From assembly GCA_019347725.1 (NCBI GenBank), contig JAHWKV010000006.1, positions 1 through 12,369 on the forward strand: a DNA stretch of 12,369 nt. Direction: 5' to 3'. Source of the DNA: Actinomycetota bacterium. Lineage in GTDB: Bacteria > Actinomycetota > CADDZG01 > JAHWKV01. The notes under the pieces are model-generated. The model was not told the origin of the DNA. It made no database searches and was given only the letters and a program-made list of their open reading frames with translations. The translations under genes and the position numbers were made by a program. Each line of letters begins with the position of its first letter. Positions within the stretch are counted from its first letter, which is position 1. Positions 5,477 to 11,830 of this stretch are shown piece after piece.

Positions 5477-7663
5477 TTGCGGCTGATTGCCCGAACCTGG
5501 TGGATCCTGCTGGCAGCGGCCGTTTCGGCGTGGATCCTGGTAATCGGAGCGGAGCTCTTTGAGGAGGTTCCGCTGCCGGAAGCGGCGCCCCCGGTGCAGT
5601 CGTCGACGGTCTACGACATAGACGGTCGACGAATAGGCTCCTTCCACGGGGAGGAGAACCGAACCCTGACCGACCTGGACGAAATATCAAAGAATCTGCG
5701 CGACGCGGCGGTCGCGGCGGAGGACCAGGAGTTTTACGATCACCCGGGCGTGAGCGTGCCCGGCATCATTCGAGCCGCTTACGCCAACTTCCGCGCCGGC
5801 ACCGTCACCCAGGGCGCCTCCACGATCACCCAGCAGTACGCCAGGACCTTCGAGACGGTGGGCAAGGAGCAGACCCTGACCAGGAAGCTGCGCGAAGCCA
5901 CCCTGGCGATAAAGATCGAGCGGGAGTTCTCCAAGGACAAGATCCTTGAGTTCTACCTCAACACCGTGTACTTCGGGCGGGGCGCCTACGGGGCGGAGGC
6001 GGCGGCCCAGACCTACTTCAAAAAGCCCGCCGGCGAGCTGGACCTGGCGGAGGCCGCATACCTGGCCGGCATCATCCGTTCCCCCAACCGATACCAGATT
6101 GAGGACAACCCCGACGGGGTTCCTTCTATTGCCCACCGCGTGCTCGACTCCATGGTGGCGGCGGGGTTCATCGAGCCCGCCGAAGCCGGTGCAGCCAAGG
6201 CGGTTAACCTGGCGGAGCGTTTCCAGTTCGGGGCCTCAGTGGAGCAGGCCTCACCGGTCGGCGGCTACTTCATCGAGTACGTAAGAAAGCTGCTCATCTC
6301 CGACTACGGCATCGAGGAGAGGGACCTGCTAGGCGCGGGCCTTAAGATCCACACCACCTTGGATCTGGACATGCAGGTGGCTGCCGAACAGGCGGTGGCC
6401 TCCACCTTGGACCAGCCGAGCGACCCCGAGGCGGCGTTGCTGGCCATGGATCCTCAAGGGCGCGTCAAGGCCATGGTCGGCGGCCGGGTCGTGGACGATT
6501 TGCAGCGGGCCAGAGGCACCAACTTTGCGGCGAACCTGCCGGGGGAGACCGGAGGCCGCCAGCCGGGCTCCGCCCTCAAGCCGGTGGCCCTGGCCGCTTT
6601 TGTGGACGAGGGCAAGTCGGTGAAATCTAAGTTTCTGGGCCCGTCGCCAATCGAGCTGAGGTCGTCGAGGTGTCGAAACGCCGACCAAACGCCCTGGACG
6701 GTAGCTAACTTTGCCAACGCCTCCTACGGAGAGATGGACCTAATCGAAGCGACGGTGCGCTCGGCCAACACCGTTTACGCGCAGATGATGGACCAGGTGG
6801 TCAGTCCTGAAAAGTTTATCTCGGTGGCCGGCCGGCTGGGCATCGAGATACCGGAGGGCGACCGCGGATGTGCTCTTACGCTGGGCACCACCGACGTTAC
6901 CCCGCTGGAGATGGCGCGCGCCTACGCCACCTTCGCGGCGCGGGGCCGCCGGCCGGAGCCGCTTATGGTACTAAAGGTCGAGTCGGATAACGGAGAGACG
7001 CTCGTCGAGCGCGCTCCACGCACGGAGCAGACGCTCAGCCAGGACGTAGCGGACGTGGTTAACCACATTCTTAAGCAGAACGTGCAGCGGGGCACCGGTA
7101 CCGCAGCCAAGCTTCCCTGGCCGGCGATGGGCAAGACGGGGACCGCGCAAAACTTTAGCGACGCCTCGTTTGCCGGTGCTACCCCCGAGCTGACCGCAGT
7201 GGTGTGGATGGGCTACCCGCCCGGCCCCGAGACTGGTGTGATACCCACCATGGAGGACGTCCGGGGCAGGAGCGTCACCGGCGGGAGCTTTCCCGCCACG
7301 ATCTGGCGGGAGTTCATGTTAAGAGCTCTGGAAGGGGTTCAGCACAGCGATTTTGTCGAACCCGAGCGTTTCGGCGGGCAGGTCCTTGAGCCGCAACCCT
7401 GCTCGGAGGTGAGCTCATCCGCCGATCCCGAGTCGGGGGACGCCGGGGCCTCGCGCACCCCCGGAGATGAGCCCACGCCCGCGAGTCAAGTATGTGTCGA
7501 GCCGTCACCCGAGCCCGGTCCGTCGCCGTCCCCGAGTCCCGCCGGCGCGACTCCAAGGCCGTCCGCCAGCCCGCTAGACGAGGAGGACATATCTCCGATT
7601 CGGCGTTCCCCGAGCCCCCCGGCGGAGCCTGAGTGCGGTTTCTTGGACCTGCTTTGCCGCTAG
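5477..7663 (+). CDS. ponA: Class A penicillin-binding protein (glycosyltransferase/transpeptidase)
   Basis: This 728-residue bifunctional peptidoglycan synthase polymerises lipid II and cross-links stem peptides outside the membrane. A single anchor spans about 8-27. The GT51 domain shows EDQEFYDHPGV (82-92, catalytic Glu82), GASTITQQ (113-120), REFSKDKILEFYLN (149-162), YFGRGAYG (165-172) and EAAYLAGII (192-200). The transpeptidase domain has SxxK as S365-A-L-K368, SxN as S429-A-N431 and KTG at 553-555 (GKTGTAQ), so both activities look intact. The tail after about residue 640 is Pro/Ser-rich and low in complexity, with cysteines at 642, 673, 720 and 727. The start is TTG 5477, because an in-frame TAA (5471-5473) blocks anything upstream; GGTG at 5465-5468 or GGAGG at 5458-5462 may serve as SD. 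It is the positional counterpart of mycobacterial ponA1, which also carries a Pro-rich tail. The last 31 bases overlap the next gene. Confidence 0.96.
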   Translation: MRLIARTWWILLAAAVSAWILVIGAELFEEVPLPEAAPPVQSSTVYDIDGRRIGSFHGEENRTLTDLDEISKNLRDAAVAAEDQEFYDHPGVSVPGIIRAAYANFRAGTVTQGASTITQQYARTFETVGKEQTLTRKLREATLAIKIEREFSKDKILEFYLNTVYFGRGAYGAEAAAQTYFKKPAGELDLAEAAYLAGIIRSPNRYQIEDNPDGVPSIAHRVLDSMVAAGFIEPAEAGAAKAVNLAERFQFGASVEQASPVGGYFIEYVRKLLISDYGIEERDLLGAGLKIHTTLDLDMQVAAEQAVASTLDQPSDPEAALLAMDPQGRVKAMVGGRVVDDLQRARGTNFAANLPGETGGRQPGSALKPVALAAFVDEGKSVKSKFLGPSPIELRSSRCRNADQTPWTVANFANASYGEMDLIEATVRSANTVYAQMMDQVVSPEKFISVAGRLGIEIPEGDRGCALTLGTTDVTPLEMARAYATFAARGRRPEPLMVLKVESDNGETLVERAPRTEQTLSQDVADVVNHILKQNVQRGTGTAAKLPWPAMGKTGTAQNFSDASFAGATPELTAVVWMGYPPGPETGVIPTMEDVRGRSVTGGSFPATIWREFMLRALEGVQHSDFVEPERFGGQVLEPQPCSEVSSSADPESGDAGASRTPGDEPTPASQVCVEPSPEPGPSPSPSPAGATPRPSASPLDEEDISPIRRSPSPPAEPECGFLDLLCR

Positions 7664-9327
7664 GGCGACCCTTCGGCCGTCCGGTGTTTCGCGCTGCGGT
7701 GCTGTTCGCCGGAGCCTGCCTGGTAGCGGTAGTGATGCAGTGGCCCTTGGCGAGCAACATCGGCGGCGCGCCGCGGGATGCGGCGGATCGTATGCTGCAA
7801 AGCTGGCAGGTGGCTTGGAACGGCCATGCCCTGCAGAACCAGCCGGCGCACTTTTTCGATACGAACACGTTTTATCCGCTGGACAACGACCTGGCCTTCA
7901 CCGACGCGCTGATCGGCTACGCGCCTGCGGGCTTGGTGGGAGACGGTCCGCAAGCTGCAATGGTCCGGTACAACCTGTTGGTGCTGTTATCGTACTCCTT
8001 GGCCTTCACCGGCGCGGCGCTGCTGGCCAGGGAGCTCGGCCTGTCGTGGCCGGCCGCGCTGGTGGCAGGCGCGGCGTTCGCCTATGCGCCGTTTCGTCTG
8101 TCCCATTACAACCACCTACACGTCCTCTCGAGTGGCGGCATCCCGCTGGCCTTGACGCTGCTGCACCGCGGGTACCGTCTCCGCGGGCCTGCGCTGGTGG
8201 TCGCCGGGTGGGCCGCGGCGGCCTGGCAGGTGAGCATAGGGTTTGCGCTCGGGCTGCAGACGGTCTACCTGCTGGGATTGCTGGGCGGGCTGGCGTTTTT
8301 TTGGTGGCTCGCCCACGGGCGGCCCCGTCCGGGACGGTCGATGACGCTGGCCACGGCCGCCGGAGCAGCGATCTTCGGCGGATGGAGCGCTTGGCAGGCC
8401 GCGCCCTACCTAAAGGTTTTGCGGCAGTATCCCGAGGCGCAGCGGTTACGAGAATACGTGACCTTTTACTCCCCGCCGCCCCGGGCGTTCCTGGCGGCGC
8501 CCGAGCAGAGTGCCACGTGGGGCCGAGTTACGGAGCCCGTGCGCGCCACGCTCGACTGGACCCCCGAGATGACTCTGTTTCCCGGCGTGACGGTGGTGGT
8601 GCTGGCGCTGGCGGGACTGGCGCTGCCGGCCCTGTCCGGCCGCAACCGGATCCTGCTCGCCGGCCTGGCGGCCGCTACGGCGGTTCTGTCGATGGGTTAT
8701 GCGGTGGCCGGCGGAGACTACGTTTACGACTTGCTGTACCGGTTTCTGCCCGGATGGGAGGCAAGCCGCACACCCGGGCGCCTGTTCACAATCACCACGC
8801 TGGCGCTGGCCCTGCTGGCCGGCGCCGGGGCGCACGCCGGGGCGCGCCTGCTGCGCCCGGGACCTTCGCTAGGTTCATCGGCCGCGGCGGCGGCTCTGTG
8901 CGCGTTGCTTGCGCTGGCCATCCTGTTTGAAGGCCGGCAGGAGCTGGCGATCGGGAGCTTGACCGTCGAAGCCGAGCGAGTGGCGGTTGTCGATCCCCAG
9001 ATGCACCTTCCGTCCGACCAGCGCAACGACCCCTTCTATGTGTTTTTATCCACCGCAGGGTTCCCGACGATGTTTAACGGCTATTCGGGGTTTGTGCCTA
9101 ACTCGTACGAGGAGATACGCGGGCAGATGGAGTCGTTCCCCAGCCCGGACACGGTGCGGCGACTGCAGTCGCTGGGCATCGCGACCGTGGTCGTCCACTT
9201 GGACCGGGTGCAGGGAACACCCTGGGAAGCCACGTCCGCACGCAGCATCGACGGCCTCGACGTTACCAGGCGGATCGACGGTGACGTGGCTGTGTACGAG
9301 ATTCACTCTGCGGAGGACGGGGGTTGA
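7633..9327 (+). CDS. GT-C/YfhO-like membrane glycosyltransferase, function unknown
   Basis: This 564-residue protein has about ten or more transmembrane helices and an extracytoplasmic C-terminal domain of about 120 residues. The first outer loop has DAADRMLQSWQVAWNGHAL (49-67) and FDTNTFYPLDN (75-85), a pattern I associate with uncharacterised bacterial GT-C-fold transferases, where an early Asp is catalytic. Later ASRTPGRL (377-384) and NGYSGFVPNSYEE (482-494) followed by LGIATVVVH match the YfhO/PMT-like arrangement. Such enzymes transfer a sugar from a polyprenyl-phosphate donor on the outer face; acceptor and sugar cannot be inferred. GTG 7633 has GGAG at 7624-7627 and overlaps the ponA end by 31 bases; TTG 7654 and GTG 7684 are weaker alternatives. 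It sits between ponA and the GT87 gene, where mycobacteria have no such gene as far as I recall. Confidence 0.75.
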   Translation: MRFLGPALPLGRPFGRPVFRAAVLFAGACLVAVVMQWPLASNIGGAPRDAADRMLQSWQVAWNGHALQNQPAHFFDTNTFYPLDNDLAFTDALIGYAPAGLVGDGPQAAMVRYNLLVLLSYSLAFTGAALLARELGLSWPAALVAGAAFAYAPFRLSHYNHLHVLSSGGIPLALTLLHRGYRLRGPALVVAGWAAAAWQVSIGFALGLQTVYLLGLLGGLAFFWWLAHGRPRPGRSMTLATAAGAAIFGGWSAWQAAPYLKVLRQYPEAQRLREYVTFYSPPPRAFLAAPEQSATWGRVTEPVRATLDWTPEMTLFPGVTVVVLALAGLALPALSGRNRILLAGLAAATAVLSMGYAVAGGDYVYDLLYRFLPGWEASRTPGRLFTITTLALALLAGAGAHAGARLLRPGPSLGSSAAAAALCALLALAILFEGRQELAIGSLTVEAERVAVVDPQMHLPSDQRNDPFYVFLSTAGFPTMFNGYSGFVPNSYEEIRGQMESFPSPDTVRRLQSLGIATVVVHLDRVQGTPWEATSARSIDGLDVTRRIDGDVAVYEIHSAEDGG

Positions 9328-10667
9328 CCTCGTCCGGCAACCATCCCCGGCCGGCCGGCGTGCCGCTGGCGGTGGGAGCTACAGCTGTGGGGTTGATGAT
9401 CGGCTACCTGATCAAGCATCAGTGTGCAGTAAACGCCTGGTCGGACGGCTTTCAGTACACGCGCCTTTGCTACAACGAGATCCAGGCGCTTTTCGCCGGC
9501 AGGGGAATCCAGGCCGGGCTGATTCCTTATGTGGACACCGCCTTCGAATACCCGGTGTTGACCGCCATGTTCATGGATCTGGCCGGGCGGGTGCTCAGGG
9601 GTCTGGTTCATCTGGGCGTAATCGAGTCCAACAGCAGCTCCGGTTACCTGGCGGTGTCGGCCGCGATGCTCGCCCCCTTTGCTCTGGGCGTCACGCTCCT
9701 GCTGCGTCCGATGGTGACCCGGGGTCGACTGTTGCTCTGGACGGTCGGGCCGCTGACGATTCTGTACACGTTTCACAACTGGGACGTGCTGGCGGTTGCC
9801 GGGGCCGTACTTGGGCTGGTCATGTTGGAGCGCCAGCGGACGGTTGCCGGCGGCGCCGCGCTGGCCGCCGGTGCCAGCGCTAAGCTCTACCCGGTTTTCT
9901 TGTTGCCCGGGGCCCTGCTGGCACGGCTCGCCGAGGGCGACCGGCGCGGGATCATCCGGATCATCGGCGGTTTCGCAGGCCTTTATGTTGCGGTGAATCT
10001 TCCCTGGATCATCGCCTCGTCGGGGCCGGTGTCCGAAGCGGCCCAGCGGGTAACCGGCGTTCAACTAAGGCAACCGGGAACCAACGGCTGGCTGGGCGTG
10101 TGGTTGTTTCACGCGGACCGCTACCCGGATATTTGGACCGTGTGGTACTGGATCGCCAAGTACGGGTCCCATCTCCACCCGACGGGCTGGTGGGGGATAG
10201 GGGCAACCGGCTACCGGGACTTCGTGAGCGTCGCCAGCCTGGTGCTGTTCGCAGGTCTTTGCCTATGGCTGCTGTGGCGCGGCTGGCGCCGGCGCACCGA
10301 GCCGGGCGGTTACCCGGTGGCTGCCGTAGGTATGGGGATAGTCGCAGCCTTTTTGCTGAGCTCCAAGGTGTACTCGCCCCAGTACGCCTTGTGGATGGTT
10401 CCATTTTTGGTGCTGCTGACGGTTCCCTGGCGGTTGGTCGCCGTCTACGTGTTTGCCGAGGTGGCGGTACTGCTCTCCGGTTTCCGGTGGTTCACCGTGT
10501 TCGCCGAGCCGGCCCCAGTTTGGCAGGGCGTACTGGAGGGGACGGTATGGTTTCGAGCGGCAACGCTGATAGCCCTGCTGATCGTCTCTTTGCAAGCGAC
10601 GCGCCTTAAACCCTCCGCCGAAACCGGTCCCGCCAAAGATTCTTTCCCACCCTCGGCCGCCCCATAG
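9324..10667 (+). CDS. GT87-family polyprenyl-sugar-dependent membrane glycosyltransferase
   Basis: This 447-residue polytopic membrane protein resembles mycobacterial Rv0051 and the GT87/DUF2029 alpha-mannosyltransferase family, which use polyprenyl-phosphate-mannose on the outer face. Visible signatures are the first loop YNEIQALFAGRG (50-61), then GLIPYVDTAFEYPVLT (65-80), the helix pair around FHNWDVLAVAGAVLGL, AKLYPVFLLPGAL (186-198) after a small-residue-rich helix, and SSKVYSPQYALWMVPF near 351-366, all typical of the family. The start TTG 9324 is well supported: GGAGG at 9312-9316 lies 7 bases upstream, and the codon overlaps the previous stop (TTGA). Position next to ponA and upstream of rpsF matches Rv0051. 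The sugar is inferred from the family only. The C-terminus (about 430-447) is a short Pro/Ser-rich polar tail. Confidence 0.85.
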   Translation: MTSSGNHPRPAGVPLAVGATAVGLMIGYLIKHQCAVNAWSDGFQYTRLCYNEIQALFAGRGIQAGLIPYVDTAFEYPVLTAMFMDLAGRVLRGLVHLGVIESNSSSGYLAVSAAMLAPFALGVTLLLRPMVTRGRLLLWTVGPLTILYTFHNWDVLAVAGAVLGLVMLERQRTVAGGAALAAGASAKLYPVFLLPGALLARLAEGDRRGIIRIIGGFAGLYVAVNLPWIIASSGPVSEAAQRVTGVQLRQPGTNGWLGVWLFHADRYPDIWTVWYWIAKYGSHLHPTGWWGIGATGYRDFVSVASLVLFAGLCLWLLWRGWRRRTEPGGYPVAAVGMGIVAAFLLSSKVYSPQYALWMVPFLVLLTVPWRLVAVYVFAEVAVLLSGFRWFTVFAEPAPVWQGVLEGTVWFRAATLIALLIVSLQATRLKPSAETGPAKDSFPPSAAP

Positions 10668-10689
10668 CGAAGATGTCACTACCGGTGCC

Positions 10690-10695
10690 TATAGT
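10690..10695 (+). promoter_or_regulatory. Candidate -10 element TATAGT in the rpsF leader region
   Basis: TATAGT lies 23 bases after the stop of the GT87 gene, preceded by TG at 10686-10687, and no good -35 is visible. It sits 8 bases before ATG 10704 of a small open frame, the same geometry as TACAAT before the DUF5318 gene. It could drive a leaderless small ORF and the operon downstream. Confidence 0.3.
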
Positions 10696-10703
10696 GGAGG
10701 TCG

Positions 10704-10781
10704 ATGGACGCTTCTTACGGGCACTGCTACGCTTGGGAAACAGTTTGTAGTTCACCTGCCCCCGCCCATCGGGTTCGATGA
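10704..10781 (+). CDS. Possible 25-residue small ORF in the rpsF leader
   Basis: ATG 10704 opens a 25-codon frame (MDASYGHCYAWETVC, then a Ser/Pro-rich end HRVR) closing at TGA 10779-10781, before the rpsF hairpin. GGAGG (10696-10700) lies only 3 bases before the ATG, too close for ideal initiation, but a candidate -10 (TATAGT 10690-10695) would allow leaderless translation. Two Cys, one Trp and two Tyr are notable in so short a peptide. There is no homology I recognise and chance is a fair explanation; it would act, if at all, as a leader peptide for the ribosomal operon. Confidence 0.2.
   Translation: MDASYGHCYAWETVCSSPAPAHRVR
10705..10733 (+). promoter_or_regulatory. Candidate sigma-A-type promoter for rpsF-ssb-rpsR-rplI
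   Basis: TGGACG (10705-10710) and TACGCT (10728-10733) are separated by 17 bases, giving a TTGACa/TAnnnT-like pair. The transcript would begin near 10740 and leave a leader of about 90 bases containing the two hairpins described below. The match is moderate, and it competes with TATAGT at 10690. Confidence 0.4.
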
Positions 10782-10821
10782 TCAACGGGGCCATCCGGCT
10801 AAGCCGGATGTCCAGAGGGAG
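10760..10821 (+). promoter_or_regulatory. Structured rpsF leader: two hairpins and ribosome-binding site
   Basis: CCCCG (10760-10764) can pair with CGGGG (10786-10790), enclosing CATCG/CGATG (10767-10771 with 10776-10780). This is followed directly by the strong hairpin CATCCGGC-TAA-GCCGGATG (10792-10810). The SD AGGGAG (10816-10821) comes next, 9 bases before ATG 10831. No T-run follows, so it is not an intrinsic terminator. rpsF leaders in many bacteria carry an RNA bound by the bS6:bS18 complex for feedback control; the CCG-containing hairpin here could be that element, but I cannot confirm its consensus from memory. Confidence 0.45.
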
Positions 10822-10830
10822 ACACACAAT

Positions 10831-11112
10831 ATGCGCAACTACGAAGCAGTGGTCATCGTCGACCCGACACTGGAAGAAGCCGACATCCAAAAAGCGGTCG
10901 ACAAGTTCACAAAGGTCATTCAAACGACCGGAGAGATGGCCAAACTCGACACCTGGGGCCGGCGCAAGCTTGCCTACGAGATCAACCACCTCACCGAAGG
11001 CCACTACGTGGTTGCCGCGTTTCAGGCTGAAACGGACCTTATCGATGAGCTCGACCGCACCTTGAGGCTAGGGGAGCAGTACATCCGGCACAAAATCGTC
11101 CGGGTGCCCTAA
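10831..11112 (+). CDS. rpsF: 30S ribosomal protein bS6
   Basis: At 93 residues this is the usual length for actinobacterial bS6. It shows the ferredoxin-like beta-alpha-beta pattern: MRNYEAVVIVDPTL at the start, WGRRKLAYEINHLTEGHYVV (42-61) in the centre and LRLGEQYIRHKIVRVP at the end. bS6 binds 16S rRNA with bS18 in the platform of the 30S subunit, and bS18 is encoded two genes downstream. It is first in the rpsF-ssb-rpsR-rplI operon, an arrangement conserved across many bacteria. Its SD (AGGGAG) and leader hairpins are described separately. It lacks the acidic C-terminal extension that proteobacterial bS6 has. Confidence 0.97.
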   Translation: MRNYEAVVIVDPTLEEADIQKAVDKFTKVIQTTGEMAKLDTWGRRKLAYEINHLTEGHYVVAAFQAETDLIDELDRTLRLGEQYIRHKIVRVP

Positions 11113-11117
11113 AGACT

Positions 11118-11139
11118 AAGGGCTCAGCCCTTCAGGAGG
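11118..11139 (+). promoter_or_regulatory. Short hairpin abutting the ssb Shine-Dalgarno
   Basis: AAGGGC (11118-11123) pairs with GCCCTT (11127-11132) across a TCA loop. It is followed one base later by AGGAGG (11134-11139), which lies 6 bases before GTG 11146. The hairpin could tune ssb translation relative to rpsF or mark an mRNA processing site. There is no T-run, so termination is unlikely. Confidence 0.4.
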
Positions 11140-11145
11140 TGTGTC

Positions 11146-11565
11146 GTGTCAAACAACGTGACCGTTGTAGGAAACCTGACCAGAGAGCCGGAGCTTAGGT
11201 ATACGCCTTCGGGCGCAGCGGTAACCAAGTTCGGTCTGGCGGTGAATCGCAGCTACAACAATCGCAACGGCGAGCGTGTCGAGCAGACGGATTTCTTCGA
11301 CGTCACGGCCTGGCGTGAGCTGGGCGAGAATATCGCCGAGTCCCTGTCCACGGGCAGCCGGGTCCTCGTAACGGGGCGGCTCCAGCAGGACAGGTGGGAG
11401 AACGACTCCGGCGAGAAGCGATCAAAGATCACCATCGTCGCCGATGAAGTCGGGCCCTCCCTTAGGTGGGCGACGGCCGCGGTGACCAAGACGTCTAGAG
11501 GAGGCCCCGGAGACTGGCAGAATCAGTCCGGAGGCCAAGAAGAGGAGGTACCAACTGGGGCGTAA
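11146..11565 (+). CDS. ssb: Single-stranded DNA-binding protein with short atypical tail
   Basis: SSB coats single-stranded DNA during replication and repair, normally as a tetramer. The OB-fold (about 1-110) is intact: [21 protein letters not shown] (3-23, start of the domain), [18 protein letters not shown] (50-67), [16 protein letters not shown] (70-85) and [15 protein letters not shown] (101-115). GTG 11146 has the SD AGGAGG 6 bases upstream. The protein is 139 residues, while actinobacterial SSBs of this operon are usually about 155-200 with a Gly-rich linker and a conserved acidic tip ending in Pro-Phe. Here the linker is about 20 residues and the end is [11 protein letters not shown], with acidic residues but no terminal Phe. 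The codons for EEE are the rpsR Shine-Dalgarno, and the gene overlaps rpsR by 11 bases. I saw no typical SSB tip in the rpsR reading frame over the same bases. Confidence 0.95.
   Translation: MSNNVTVVGNLTREPELRYTPSGAAVTKFGLAVNRSYNNRNGERVEQTDFFDVTAWRELGENIAESLSTGSRVLVTGRLQQDRWENDSGEKRSKITIVADEVGPSLRWATAAVTKTSRGGPGDWQNQSGGQEEEVPTGA
11543..11548 (+). promoter_or_regulatory. Shine-Dalgarno that fixes the CTG start of rpsR
   Basis: AGGAGG lies 6 bases before CTG 11555, the optimal spacing, and inside the ssb reading frame. No ATG, GTG or TTG occurs in the rpsR frame between the upstream in-frame TGA and the conserved core of the protein, so this site decides the start. Confidence 0.75.
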
Positions 11566-11830
11566 GGATTCTCGGATTTCCGGCTCCGAGTCACGTAAAG
11601 GCGACAAGAAGTCTGGTCGTCCACAGCGGAAGAAGATCTGTTACTTCTGCAAGGAAAGGATCGAGTACATCGACTTCAAAGATGTCGCTACAATGCGCAA
11701 GTTTGTGTCCGATCGCGGGAAGATTCGCGCCCGTCGGGTCACAGGCAACTGCGTAAGGCACCAGCACGAGGTGGCCACCGCGGTGAAGAACGCTCGCGAA
11801 GTGGCGCTGTTGCCGTACGTGATCCGATGA
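11555..11830 (+). CDS. rpsR: 30S ribosomal protein bS18, non-canonical CTG start
   Basis: This frame encodes 91 residues from CTG 11555 to TGA 11828-11830. The core [18 protein letters not shown] (27-44), [20 protein letters not shown] (47-66), then [21 protein letters not shown] to the end, is unmistakable bS18. Cys29, Cys32, Cys66 and His69 would make the zinc site of the C-plus form of the protein. bS18 binds the 30S platform with bS6. The N-terminal 26 residues are basic and Ser-rich, as usual. The only usual start codons in frame are internal (ATG 11693), which would remove the core, so CTG behind AGGAGG is the best start; a base error in an ATG or GTG is possible. The gene overlaps ssb by 11 bases and the rplI start by 4 bases (ATGA), so translation through the operon is probably coupled. 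Confidence 0.9.
   Translation: MGRKDSRISGSESRKGDKKSGRPQRKKICYFCKERIEYIDFKDVATMRKFVSDRGKIRARRVTGNCVRHQHEVATAVKNAREVALLPYVIR

Noticed and set aside
5466..5486. Short GTG frame (MRNRCG) overlapping the ponA start, or a one-base frameshift that would give ponA the start MRNRLRLIAR
   Set aside because: GGAGG is only 3 bases from this GTG and the TTG 5477 start already gives a complete membrane anchor. A missing T after 5477 is possible but cannot be shown from the sequence alone.
7740..8930. Plus-strand open frame of 396 codons inside the GT-C gene
   Set aside because: Gly/Arg/Ala-rich translation without domains; the overlapping frame at 7633-9327 has clear membrane helices and motifs.
9303..10064. 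Minus-strand 253-codon frame opposite the GT87 gene
   Set aside because: Translation is Gln/Arg/Pro-rich with no recognisable fold; the plus strand encodes a recognisable GT87 protein.
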